Shown here: positions 43,607 to 51,719 of the stretch, piece after piece
How positions within the stretch are numbered: position 1 is the stretch's first letter
Layout of the letters: every line of letters starts with the position of its first letter
Source: Acrocarpospora pleiomorpha
GTDB lineage: Bacteria; Actinomycetota; Actinomycetes; Streptosporangiales; Streptosporangiaceae
Length of the DNA stretch: 64,000 nt
Direction: 5' to 3'
Assembly (NCBI RefSeq): GCF_009687885.1
Contig: NZ_BLAF01000051.1
Span: 37,192 to 101,191, forward strand
Program-made: the position numbers and the translations under genes
The notes under the pieces: model-generated
The model's input: only the letters and a program-made list of their open reading frames with translations
The model's database searches: none
What the model was told of the DNA's origin: nothing

Positions 43607-44050
43607 GTGAGGCTGACGAAGTTCACCGATCTCGCGTTGCGGGTCACTATGCGTTTGGCGGTCGTCGACGGGACGACGACGCCCACGTCGAGGGAAGTGG
43701 CCGAGTCGGTAGCCGCCTCGTATACCCACATCGCGAAGGTGGTGAGCCGGCTTCAGCATCTCGGGGTGGTGGAGGCGAAACGCGGGCGAGGTGGTGGGCT
43801 TGAGATCACAAGCGCCGGTCGGCGGGCGTCTGTCGGCTGGCTGGTGCGCGAACTCGAAGGACCGGGAGATGTGGTCGGTTGCGAAGACGCGCCGCCCTGC
43901 CCCCTACGCGGAGCGTGCCGTCTGCGCGGCGCACTCCGCGAGGCGCAGGAGGCGTTCTACGCCGCGCTTGACCCGCTGACCATACAGGACCTCGTCAGCG
44001 GGCCCACGCGACCGGTGCTGGTTCAGTTGCTCACCCCCTCTCGCACGTAG
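43607..44050 (+). CDS. nsrR: NsrR, nitric-oxide-sensing Rrf2-family repressor
   Basis: The 147-aa Rrf2-type winged-helix protein starts with GTG (MRLTKFTDLALRVTMRLAVV). The cluster cysteines C92, C98 and C104 (VGCEDAPPCPLRGACRLRG) and D8 match the [4Fe-4S] ligands known for Streptomyces NsrR. NO destroys the cluster and releases the repressor. The flavohemoglobin gene follows 78 bases downstream on the same strand, with an NsrR-like operator in the gap, as in Streptomyces coelicolor nsrR/hmpA regulation. Confidence 0.92.
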   Translation: MRLTKFTDLALRVTMRLAVVDGTTTPTSREVAESVAASYTHIAKVVSRLQHLGVVEAKRGRGGGLEITSAGRRASVGWLVRELEGPGDVVGCEDAPPCPLRGACRLRGALREAQEAFYAALDPLTIQDLVSGPTRPVLVQLLTPSRT

Positions 44051-44093
44051 CGAGATCAACTCTGACCCACGTCAGCTGGGGGTTTGCGGCCAA

Positions 44094-44118
44094 AAATACG
44101 AATCTGATTTGCATATTT
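44094..44118 (+). promoter_or_regulatory. NsrR operator upstream of hmp
   Basis: AAATACGAAT-CTGA-TTTGCATATTT forms an imperfect inverted repeat, A/T-rich against a GC-rich background, ending 10 bases before the hmp start. It resembles the known actinobacterial NsrR site type. Overlap with the promoter would repress hmp when the iron-sulfur cluster is intact. Confidence 0.7.
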
Positions 44119-44128
44119 GGGAGATACA

Positions 44129-45340
44129 ATGCTGTCTGAGCAGTCCGCCGGCGTCGTCCGCGCCACCCTGCCGATCATCGCCGAGACGATCGACCAGATC
44201 ACCCTCGCCTTCTACCAGAGGATGTTCAGCGCTCACCCCGAGCTCCTCCGAGACCTGTTCAACCGGGGCAATCAGGCAAACGGCACCCAGAGCCGCGCAC
44301 TGGCGGGCTCCATCGCGGCCTTCGCTTCCATGCTGATCGACTATCCCGAACACCGTCCCGACCAGTTGCTCGACCGCATCGCCCACAAGCACGCCTCGCT
44401 GGGCGTCACCGCGGAGCAGTACACGATCGTCCACCGGCACCTGTTCGCCGCCATCGCCAAGGTGCTCGGCGATAGCCTCACCGACGAGGTCGCCGCCGCG
44501 TGGAACGAGGTGTACTGGCTGATGGCCGGCGCACTGATCGCGCGGGAGTCGCGCTTGTACGCGCTGACGGGGATCGCGGACGGAGATGTCTGGCGGCCCT
44601 GGCGGGTGGTTGGCCGTATCGAGGAGACCTCTGATGTGGCAACCTTCATGCTGCGCCCCGCCGACCGCGGCCCGATCCCGCCGTTCCAGCCCGGCCAGTA
44701 TATCTCGGTGCAGGTCGAGCTCCCTGACGGGGCACGCCAGATCCGGCAGTACAGCCTGTCGTGTGCGCCTGACGGCACCGACCGGTGGATCGCGGTGAAG
44801 CGGGTCACCGGCGCACCTGAGGGCGAGGTGTCGAACTGGCTGCACGCCAACATCCGTGAGGACGACGTGCTCAGTGTGAGCGCGCCCTTCGGCGACGTCG
44901 TACTCGACGACGAGGACTGCCCCGTGCTGCTCGCCTCGGCGGGCATCGGCTGCACTCCGATGATCAGCATGCTGGCCCATCTGGCCGCCGTCGGCACCAC
45001 CCGGCCGGTGACCGTGGTTCACGGCGACCACTCGGAGCGCACCCATGCGTTCCGCTCCGACCTTGGACTGCTCACCGAGAAGATCCCCCAGGCGGCCACC
45101 CACGTGTGGTACGAAAACCCCCAAGGGCCATGGCCGGCAGTACGCACCGGCCTGGTCGACCTGTCGGGTATCGAAATCCCCGAAGACACCCGCGCCTACC
45201 TCTGCGGACCCGTGCCGTTCATGCGCTCGGTGCGCGCTCAGCTCCTCCAGTACGGCGTTCCCGCCTCCCGCATCCACTACGAGGTCTTCGGCCCCGACTT
45301 GGGCCTCGACCTCCCAGCGGGAGTCGATGCGGCGCGGTGA
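44129..45340 (+). CDS. hmp: Flavohemoglobin (nitric oxide dioxygenase)
   Basis: The 403-aa protein has a globin domain (1-140) with B10 tyrosine Y29, E7 glutamine Q54 and proximal histidine H88 (HKHASLGV). An FAD-binding domain follows (RQYSLSCAP) and then an NADPH-binding domain (ASAGIGCTPMISML; YLCGPVPFMRS; EVFGPD). It converts NO and O2 to nitrate using NADPH. The ATG at 44129 is preceded by GGGAG; a TTG four codons upstream was not used because it would lie in the operator. It is controlled by the NsrR encoded just upstream. Confidence 0.95.
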   Translation: MLSEQSAGVVRATLPIIAETIDQITLAFYQRMFSAHPELLRDLFNRGNQANGTQSRALAGSIAAFASMLIDYPEHRPDQLLDRIAHKHASLGVTAEQYTIVHRHLFAAIAKVLGDSLTDEVAAAWNEVYWLMAGALIARESRLYALTGIADGDVWRPWRVVGRIEETSDVATFMLRPADRGPIPPFQPGQYISVQVELPDGARQIRQYSLSCAPDGTDRWIAVKRVTGAPEGEVSNWLHANIREDDVLSVSAPFGDVVLDDEDCPVLLASAGIGCTPMISMLAHLAAVGTTRPVTVVHGDHSERTHAFRSDLGLLTEKIPQAATHVWYENPQGPWPAVRTGLVDLSGIEIPEDTRAYLCGPVPFMRSVRAQLLQYGVPASRIHYEVFGPDLGLDLPAGVDAAR

Positions 45341-45941
45341 GGTCGGCGACGCCATCCCCATCTGGAGTGAGCACTTCGTGCCTGTCTTCCCGGCCGAAAA
45401 TCAGCGGCGTATCCTGCTCGAACACGGACTCTATGACTCCTTCATGGCCCAATGGGTCAGCATCGAAAACGTCCATGAGGTGGCCCGGCGGCTGCAAGTC
45501 GCAATGGAGACGACAATCGCGTGCGACTTGCAGGCCGCCATGAGATCGTACGGCACCAGGTCCAGAAAACCATGGCGAGCTTGGATCGCCCGCCTTGCTC
45601 CCGGCTGGTCTCTGGTCGTTTATCTAGATGGCTGGATGTCAGATTCGGATCCGCTCAGCCTCGGCGGGCAGCGCGTTTTCGACGTCTCATGCATCAGCGG
45701 CATAGAAGAAATCGAAGAACTTTTCTACACCCATGATGGGGTATGCACGGGCACCATCTACGACGAGGAAGAATACCGCATTCACTGGTCGGATCTGAAA
45801 TACGATCTAACGTCGGTGGAAGGACAGCTGGAGGAGTATCTATGCATCTTGGGAAGAGTCGCCGGACGCTTTCTCGACCATGACTTGTTCTCCTCGCAAG
45901 GACTGCTGATCGAACTCAGCGCGAATCGCCAACCAGTTTGA
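45327..45941 (+). CDS. Hypothetical protein after hmp
   Basis: The 204-aa frame overlaps the hmp 3' end by 14 bases and continues 600 bases beyond it. The body is acidic and aromatic-rich (APGWSLVVYLDGWMSDSDPL; LFYTHDGVCTGTIYDEEEYR). Third-position G/C drops in the 3' half compared with hmp, suggesting a different origin. No family is recognised; its shape resembles the DUF6461/immunity-type genes nearby. A strong hairpin follows the stop. Confidence 0.55.
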   Translation: MRRGEVGDAIPIWSEHFVPVFPAENQRRILLEHGLYDSFMAQWVSIENVHEVARRLQVAMETTIACDLQAAMRSYGTRSRKPWRAWIARLAPGWSLVVYLDGWMSDSDPLSLGGQRVFDVSCISGIEEIEELFYTHDGVCTGTIYDEEEYRIHWSDLKYDLTSVEGQLEEYLCILGRVAGRFLDHDLFSSQGLLIELSANRQPV

Positions 45942-45961
45942 GTTCCGTGTGAGTAGCCCGA

Positions 45962-45992
45962 TAGGCCGTCCGGTTGAAGATCGGACGGCCTA
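45962..45992. terminator. Bidirectional hairpin terminator
   Basis: TAGGCCGTCCG and its perfect complement CGGACGGCCTA flank a 9-base loop. It lies between the stops of two convergent genes (45941 and 46007) and can end both transcripts. Confidence 0.8.
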
Positions 45993-46006
45993 GCGAGCTT
46001 GGCTGG

Positions 46007-46992
46007 TTACTGTGCGGTGGGGATGTGGCTGATGGTGCTCCACTGGGTGCCGAGGTCGGTGTACGGGTCGAAGGACGGGACAGCGGTGCCCTTGCTGCGC
46101 CAGGCGAGCATCTGGTCGGTGCCGTTGAGGCCGAGCAGGTCGGTCTTGCCGTCGCGGTCGTAGTCGGCGACCAGGAAGGTGGTCACGGTCTTCCAGCCGT
46201 CGCTGACGGGGATGCTCTGTCCGCGTGCGGGGGCGCCGGGGGTGCTGGTGTTGGGTACGACCCAGAACTGGTCGCCGGTGGCGGCGTTGACGCCGGCGAT
46301 GTCGACTTTGCCGTCGGCGGTGAAGTCGCCGATGACGATCTTGGATAGGGTGCTCCACTGGGTGCCGAGGTCGGCGTACGGGTAGAAGGAGGGGACGGCG
46401 GTGCCCTTGCTGCGCCAGGCCAGCATTTGGTCGGTGCCGTTGAGGCCGAGCAGGTCGGTCTTGCTGTCGCCGTCGTAGTCGGTCACCCAGAATCGGGTGA
46501 CGGTCTTCCAGCCGTCGCTGATGTGCATGCTCTGTCCGCGTGCGGGGGCGCCGGGGGCGCTGGTGTTGGGTACGACCCAGAACTGGTCGCCGGTGGCGGC
46601 GTCGACGCCGGCGATGTCGACCTTGCCGTCTCCGGTGAAGTCGGCGATGACGATCTTGGACAGGGTGCTCCACTGGGTGCCGAGGTCGACTGCCGCCGTC
46701 GCTGACGGATGGCCGGGGGAGCTGGTGTTGATCCAGGCCAGCATCTGGTCGGTGCCGTTGAGGCCGAGAATGTCGGTCTTGCCGTCGCCGTCGTAGTCGG
46801 TCAGCCAGTACTTGGTGACGGTTTTCCAGCCGGTGCTGATGGGGATGCTCTGTCCGCGTGCGGGGGTGCCGGGGGAGCTGGTGTTGGGGATGAACCACAT
46901 GTCGTCACCGCTGGCGCCCAGGCCGAGGAAGTCCGGTTTGCCGTCGCCGTCGAAGTCCACCAGCCGTCCCGCCTGCGGATCCACCACCGGCC
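46007..46992 (-). repeat. FG-GAP/VCBS repeat block, copy A
   Basis: This is the 3' 986 bases of the GH25 gene, colinear without gaps with 47881-48866 in the CHAP gene and differing at only scattered positions. It encodes several modules of about 50 residues with calcium-binding-like DxDGDGKxD loops and shared GTQWSTLSKIVIADFTGDG segments. Confidence 0.85.
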
Positions 46993-47785
46993 TGGAAAGG
47001 CCGGACAACTGGTCCAGGTACGCCTGCGTGCCGTTGAAGACGTTCTTGGTGACATTCGTGGTCGGGACTCCGGGGACGGAGCCGACGTCGGCGTACTGCC
47101 ACATGAGCCAGGAGCTCCAGCCGGGCGGAACGGCGGGCGTGGTGTGGCTGCTGATGTAGTCGGCCACCTGCAGGCCGTACGAGCCGAAGGCGGTGGTGCT
47201 CCCCATGCAACTCGTCATGAACCCATTCGCCGTGTAGATCCACGGCTTGACGCCGAACGCCGCCTGCACCCTGTCCAGCCAGGTCCGCGCGAAAGCCACG
47301 GTGGTGTACGGCGGGCAGGAACTGGTGCCGTCGTCGGTCCACTCCAGGTCCAGGATCGGCGGCAGTTCGCCCGCCCGGTGCCCGGTGTAGCCCGCCGCGC
47401 GCACTGTGCTGATGAAGAAGTCCGCCTGGGCGACGGCGTTGGAGCTGGTGCCGGTCAGGTAGTGGTACGGCGCGGTGGCGATGCGCTGCGCCAGGGCGGC
47501 GCCGAGATCGCCGCCGAAATAGGGATTGGTCTTGTTCGTGCCGCGGGTGGCCTTCAGCGTGGCGAAGGTCACTCCGGACTGCCGGATCTGGGACCAGTTC
47601 ACCGAGGCCCCACCGGGGTGCTGGTATTCCGTGACGTCCACACCCTTGATGGGGTACCTGGCCGGGTCCGGGTTGGCGGACGACGCACTGGCCGGCTGGG
47701 CGAGCACCCCGGCGAGCCCCACGGCGACGGCGGCCGCGGCGATGAGCCGGCGAGCCAATCTCGGCCGTGTCTGTATTGCGGACAT
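46007..47785 (-). CDS. Secreted GH25 muramidase with FG-GAP repeats
   Basis: The 592-aa exported protein has a signal peptide (hydrophobic core about 12-30, cleavage after PASA near 35), then a GH25 lysozyme domain (about 45-255) with GVDVTEYQ (D50) and the catalytic LDLEW pair D146/E148. The C-terminal 325 residues are FG-GAP/VCBS repeats that probably form a propeller binding wall polysaccharide. It hydrolyses the glycan strand of peptidoglycan outside the cell. The ATG at 47785 has a GGAG site; the longer open frame lacks one. The neighbouring CHAP gene has the same C-terminal block. Confidence 0.92.
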   Translation of the reverse strand: MSAIQTRPRLARRLIAAAAVAVGLAGVLAQPASASSANPDPARYPIKGVDVTEYQHPGGASVNWSQIRQSGVTFATLKATRGTNKTNPYFGGDLGAALAQRIATAPYHYLTGTSSNAVAQADFFISTVRAAGYTGHRAGELPPILDLEWTDDGTSSCPPYTTVAFARTWLDRVQAAFGVKPWIYTANGFMTSCMGSTTAFGSYGLQVADYISSHTTPAVPPGWSSWLMWQYADVGSVPGVPTTNVTKNVFNGTQAYLDQLSGLSRPVVDPQAGRLVDFDGDGKPDFLGLGASGDDMWFIPNTSSPGTPARGQSIPISTGWKTVTKYWLTDYDGDGKTDILGLNGTDQMLAWINTSSPGHPSATAAVDLGTQWSTLSKIVIADFTGDGKVDIAGVDAATGDQFWVVPNTSAPGAPARGQSMHISDGWKTVTRFWVTDYDGDSKTDLLGLNGTDQMLAWRSKGTAVPSFYPYADLGTQWSTLSKIVIGDFTADGKVDIAGVNAATGDQFWVVPNTSTPGAPARGQSIPVSDGWKTVTTFLVADYDRDGKTDLLGLNGTDQMLAWRSKGTAVPSFDPYTDLGTQWSTISHIPTAQ

Positions 47786-47880
47786 TTCTGCTCCAAGGTT
47801 GAGAGATATCGAGCGCTGGGACGCACCCGCCGGCCGGACCGCACCCATCCGGTGCGGTCATCGGCCGGCGGTCGAAGTGG

Positions 47881-48866
47881 CTACTGTGCGGTGGGGATGT
47901 GGCTGATGGTGCTCCACTGGGTGCCGAGGTCGGCGTACGGCTCGAAGGAGGGGACAGCGGTGCCCTTGCTGCGCCAGGCCAGCATCTGATCGGTGCCGTT
48001 GAGGCCGAGCAGGTCGGTCTTGCCGTCGCGGTCGTAGTCGGTGACCAGGAAGGTGGTCACGGTCTTCCAGCCGGTGGAGATGAGCATGCTCTGTCCGCGT
48101 GCGGGGGTGCCGAAGGTGCTGGTGTTGGGTACGACCCAGAACTGGTCGCCGGTGCCGGCGTCGACGCCGGCGATGTCGACCTTGCCGTCTCCGGTGAAGT
48201 CGGCGATGACGATCTTGGACAGGGTGCTCCACTGGGTGCCGAGGTCGACGTACTGGTCGAAGGACGGGACGGCAGTGCCCCTATTGCGCCATACGAACAT
48301 CTGGTCGGTACCGTTGAGGCCGAGCAGGTCAGTCTTGCCGTCGCCGTCGTAGTCGGTCACCCAGAATCGGGTGACGGTCTTCCAGCCCGTGCTGATTTGC
48401 ATGCTCTGTCCGCGTGCGGGGGCGCCGGGGGCGCTGGTGTTGGGCACGACCCAGAACTGGTCGCCGGTGCCGGCGTCGACGCCGGCGATGTCGACTTTGC
48501 CGTCTCCGGTGAAGTCCGCGACGACGATCTTGGACAGGGTGCTCCACTGGGTGCCGAGGTTGACCGCCGCGCTCGCTGAGGGGTGGCCGGGTGAGCTGGT
48601 GTTGATCCAGGCCAGCATCTGGTCGGTGCCGTTGAGGCCGAGTACGTCGGTTTTGCCGTCGCCGTCGTAGTCGGTCAGCCAGTACTTGGTGACGGTTTTC
48701 CAGCCGGTGCTCATGGGGATGCTCTGTCCGCGTGCGGGGGCGCCGGGGGCACTGGTATTGGGGATGAACCACAGGTCGTCACCGCTGGCACCTAAGCCCA
48801 GGAAGTCTGGCTTGCCGTCGCCGTCGAAGTCCACCAGCCGCCCTGCCTGCGGATCCACCACCGGCC
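47881..48866 (-). repeat. FG-GAP/VCBS repeat block, copy B
   Basis: This copy of the 986-base block forms the 3' end of the CHAP gene. The two copies lie 1874 bases apart in direct orientation and end with the same C-terminal STISHIPTAQ. They could recombine, which would swap or delete the catalytic domains. Confidence 0.85.
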
Positions 48867-49536
48867 GTGGAGCCGGGTCGTCGGTATCACTCGCACCCAC
48901 GGGGCTGGAGTAGCCGACGATGTCGATGTTGGTGCGGGAGTAACTGTTCTCCTTGACGCGATCGCCGCTGTTGCCTTCGATGGTGTAAACCGTGCTGCTG
49001 TTCGCCGACTTGACGATCCCGACGTGGTCGATGACGCCGTTCTGGTCCCAGTCGAAGACGAGGGCGTCGCCCGGCTGCGGTGTGTAGCCGCTGCCGCGGG
49101 TGTGCCAGGTGCCGTGCGTCGTGCCGTAGTCCTTGAACGAGCTGGCCCAGCCGGTGAGCACGCCTCCACTGGTCTCGGGCACATCGGCGTACGGCACTCC
49201 GGCGTTCTTCCATACGTACTTGGAGAAGTCGGCGCACCAGTCGCTGTCACGCCACTGAACTCCGTCGGTGGCGGGGCAACCGCTTGAGGGCTTCCAGGTT
49301 CGGAAGTAGCCGGTGTAGTAGTTGCAACCGCTCCCCAGCGGCTGCTCGTGGTTGCGCGATGAGTTGTTCAGCTGGCTTTGCGCGACCGAGACGATGGAGT
49401 CGCGGGACACGGCAGCGGCCGGCGTCGTGGTGATGGCGATCAATCCCGATCCCAGGACAGCCGTGGTGGCCAGCCCGACGCTGAGGCGGCGGGCGAATCG
49501 CAGGCCACTCTGTGCTCCTATGCGGGGGAGTTTCAT
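47881..49536 (-). CDS. Secreted CHAP-domain amidase with FG-GAP repeats
   Basis: The 551-aa protein has a twin-arginine-like basic start and a hydrophobic stretch (LATTAVLGSGLIAITTTPAA), then a CHAP/NlpC-type domain (about 45-215) with catalytic C101 (DSDWCADFSKYVW) and H171 (DHVGIVKS). The rest is the repeat block shared with the GH25 gene. CHAP enzymes cut peptide or amide bonds in peptidoglycan. With the GH25 enzyme encoded just downstream it forms a pair that attacks both glycan and peptide. Its ribosome site lies in a hairpin (49543-49583). Confidence 0.92.
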   Translation of the reverse strand: MKLPRIGAQSGLRFARRLSVGLATTAVLGSGLIAITTTPAAAVSRDSIVSVAQSQLNNSSRNHEQPLGSGCNYYTGYFRTWKPSSGCPATDGVQWRDSDWCADFSKYVWKNAGVPYADVPETSGGVLTGWASSFKDYGTTHGTWHTRGSGYTPQPGDALVFDWDQNGVIDHVGIVKSANSSTVYTIEGNSGDRVKENSYSRTNIDIVGYSSPVGASDTDDPAPRPVVDPQAGRLVDFDGDGKPDFLGLGASGDDLWFIPNTSAPGAPARGQSIPMSTGWKTVTKYWLTDYDGDGKTDVLGLNGTDQMLAWINTSSPGHPSASAAVNLGTQWSTLSKIVVADFTGDGKVDIAGVDAGTGDQFWVVPNTSAPGAPARGQSMQISTGWKTVTRFWVTDYDGDGKTDLLGLNGTDQMFVWRNRGTAVPSFDQYVDLGTQWSTLSKIVIADFTGDGKVDIAGVDAGTGDQFWVVPNTSTFGTPARGQSMLISTGWKTVTTFLVTDYDRDGKTDLLGLNGTDQMLAWRSKGTAVPSFEPYADLGTQWSTISHIPTAQ

Positions 49537-49542
49537 GGGGAT

Positions 49543-49583
49543 CCTTCCGGTGGAGGATGGTGTTTCGTGCTGACACCGGAAGG
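49543..49583 (-). promoter_or_regulatory. Leader hairpin covering the CHAP ribosome site
   Basis: Reading the minus strand, CACCGGAAGG (the arm next to the ATG, containing the GGAAGG ribosome site) pairs perfectly with CCTTCCGGTG across a 21-base loop. The stem would hide the ribosome site, giving possible translational control. No c-di-AMP riboswitch core was recognised. Confidence 0.5.
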
Positions 49584-49887
49584 TTCGAAGGGGCTGCTGA
49601 AACTTCGCTGAAAATCCGCGGCGTGCGGTTTTCAGCGCATGGCGGCCTCGGCGGCCGGCGAGCTCGTCGTATTCGCGGGCGAGGTCGCGTTCGGTACGGG
49701 CGTGCCACAGCGGGGCTGTGTCTTCGAGCGGCGTAGCCGCCTACGGGATTCACCGCCCAGCGAGCTGAATGTTTCAGCTACCCAGGTGAAGTCCCACCAG
49801 GTCTGCGCAACGGTGAATCAAGTCGTGCTGTACATCCGCGCGAAACAGGCTGAATCTGAGAGCCCTTCCGCGCTCGGAGGTGCGGCC

Positions 49888-50880
49888 ATGAGAACCCTAC
49901 GCGCATGGGCGCTGTCCACCGTTACCGCGCTGCTGGCGGCGACCGGGGTGGTCATCACTCCCATCGCCGCACACGCGGACATCGCGTGCTCGGTCTGGTA
50001 TCCACCGCCCTGGGACAGCGGCGGCAGTTTCGGCACCAACATCACGATCACCAACCTGGGCGACCCGGTGAACCCGTGGACCCTGCGCTTCACCTGGCCC
50101 GGCACCCAGCAGGTCGCCGTGGGCTGGAACGGCACCTGGACTCAGTCGGGACCGGCCGTGACCGTGAACGCCCCATCGGTCGCACCGGCCCTGGGCACCG
50201 GGCAGAGCGTCACCATCGGCTTCTACGGGACCTACACCGGCACGAACGCACCTCCGACGTTGTTCACGCTCAACGACGTGCCCTGCACGGCGAATACAGC
50301 GCGTTCGGTCCGGCTGACCTCCCCCGTCCACGGCCAGGCCTTCACCGTACCCACGACCATCCGCCTGTCCGCGACCACGACTCCCGCCAACTGGGCGGCC
50401 AGGGTCGACTTCTACTCGGGCACGACGCTGCTCGGCAGCGCCACCAGCGCGCCGTACGTCCTCACCTGGTTAGGCACCCCGCCGGGCAACTACACCCTGT
50501 CGGCCAGAGCCATCGACGTCAACGGCATGAGCTACGCCTCCAACGTCGTCAATGTCGGCGTGATCGTGCCCACGGCTGGCCCCTTCGTCGCTGTCATGCC
50601 GACGTGGCTGGGCGTCGCTCCCGGTGGCACCACCCTCTTCTCCGTCCGCCTCTCACGGGCTCCGACGAGCGACACTACTGTCACGGCCGTGCGAATCAAT
50701 GGCGACCCCGACCTGGCCATCCAGTCGGGCGCGACCCTGACCTTCACCCCGGCCAACTGGAACATCTCCCAGACCGTGAGGGTGGCCGTCGGACCGGGCG
50801 CCACGGTCGACGACTCCGCCCAGTTTCGCGTCTCCGCGCCCAACCACCAGCCGAGCATATTCACCGTCACGGTGATCTGA
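49888..50880 (+). CDS. Secreted cellulose-binding (CBM2) protein without a catalytic domain
   Basis: The 330-aa protein has a signal peptide cleaved after AHA (about 30). A CBM2 domain follows (about 34-133) with the terminal cysteine pair (ACSVWYPP and LNDVPC) and the tryptophans of the binding face (GWNGTWTQSGPAVTVNAP). Next is an Ig-like domain (about 140-225; HGQAFTVPTTIRLSATTTPA) and a last beta-domain to the end. No glycosidase or LPMO motif is present, so it may anchor to cellulose or chitin. A GGAGG site precedes the ATG at 49888. The 351-base stretch before it holds no gene. Confidence 0.87.
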   Translation: MRTLRAWALSTVTALLAATGVVITPIAAHADIACSVWYPPPWDSGGSFGTNITITNLGDPVNPWTLRFTWPGTQQVAVGWNGTWTQSGPAVTVNAPSVAPALGTGQSVTIGFYGTYTGTNAPPTLFTLNDVPCTANTARSVRLTSPVHGQAFTVPTTIRLSATTTPANWAARVDFYSGTTLLGSATSAPYVLTWLGTPPGNYTLSARAIDVNGMSYASNVVNVGVIVPTAGPFVAVMPTWLGVAPGGTTLFSVRLSRAPTSDTTVTAVRINGDPDLAIQSGATLTFTPANWNISQTVRVAVGPGATVDDSAQFRVSAPNHQPSIFTVTVI

Positions 50881-50967
50881 CCGGCTCCTGACCCCCTGTA
50901 GGACTTAAGCGCTGATGCCCCTTTCGCCAGTAGGTTGGGATAGGTCGGCTGGTCGGAGCCGTTCGGG

Positions 50968-51050
50968 CTATGGGCACGGCTGGGTGAACAATCCCGGCTC
51001 GGTCTCGACGAGGATGCCGCGGCCGACCAGGCGTTTAGGACGCCCTTGAC
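50968..51050 (-). pseudogene. Fragment of a transposase-associated winged-helix segment
   Basis: The minus-strand frame reads RPKRLVGRGILVETEPGLF and TQPCP then stop. I recall this pattern from N-terminal segments of actinobacterial transposase genes. No start or further sequence is left. It is listed as debris with low certainty. Confidence 0.3.
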
Positions 51051-51092
51051 TATTCCGGAACTCGGCGTGAAGATCACGCGTGGATTCCGTGC

Positions 51093-51470
51093 TCACCCTC
51101 CGTACGGGCGAGTGATGATCTCCAAGTTGTGGTCGTTGGGGTCGGACCAGTACAGGCCGCGACCGCCGTCGTTGGTGTTGATCTGACCCGGCCGCTGGTG
51201 GAACGGGTCGGCCCAGAAGGTGAGTCCGCGGTCCTTGATCCGGCCCCAGATCTGGTCGAACTCCTCCTCGGTGACCAGGAAGGCATAGTGCTGGGGATGC
51301 ACGGGACCGTCGGCCCCGGCGACGTCGAGGGACACCTCGTTGCCGAGGTCGACGACGAGGAACGGCCCGAAGGCCGTCGCGGGCGGCAGACCGAGAATCT
51401 CCACCAGAAACGCGGCGGTCTCCTCGCGGTCACGGGCTGCCACGATCGTGTGGTTCAACCGCACTGACAT
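51093..51470 (-). CDS. VOC (glyoxalase) family protein
   Basis: The 125-aa protein starts at the ATG at 51470, chosen for its AAGGAG site. It begins MSVRLNHTIVAARDREETAA with H7 as a likely metal ligand and ends with LYWSDPNDHNLEIITRP, the second half of the VOC fold. A catalytic or binding role cannot be told. It lies close to a TetR gene on the same strand but is separated from it by 249 bases. Confidence 0.87.
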   Translation of the reverse strand: MSVRLNHTIVAARDREETAAFLVEILGLPPATAFGPFLVVDLGNEVSLDVAGADGPVHPQHYAFLVTEEEFDQIWGRIKDRGLTFWADPFHQRPGQINTNDGGRGLYWSDPNDHNLEIITRPYGG

Positions 51471-51719
51471 GTCGATCTCCTTCCCACAGGGTCCCCGACC
51501 GCGGGGGGGATACGACAGGGGCCGCGATGTCTTTTGCCTCCTCATCTCCATGGTAGGAGCGGCCGTCAGACCGGGTGGTACTAGCCGGAGCGGCGGCGCA
51601 TGGGCCGAGCGTTCGATTTCGGCGGCGGCCCAGCCGGTACCGTCGCCGCGCCGTGGGATCCGGCCGGCAACCGCCGGCAGGGGCTCGACCGCTTCATTCC
51701 TGAGTGGAAGCCTGCGGCT

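Noticed and set aside
43332..43610. A 92-codon frame before nsrR
   Set aside because: Arg/Pro-rich with no codon bias or ribosome site. It ends inside the nsrR start and looks like chance.
46007..48866. Tandem DNA repeat or minisatellite
   Set aside because: The similarity follows protein modules and is explained by FG-GAP domains and a duplicated block rather than by a short-unit repeat.
49537..49887. A c-di-AMP (ydaO-type) riboswitch before the wall hydrolase
   Set aside because: I looked because such enzymes often carry one, but the conserved core was not found. Only a simple hairpin over the ribosome site is supported.
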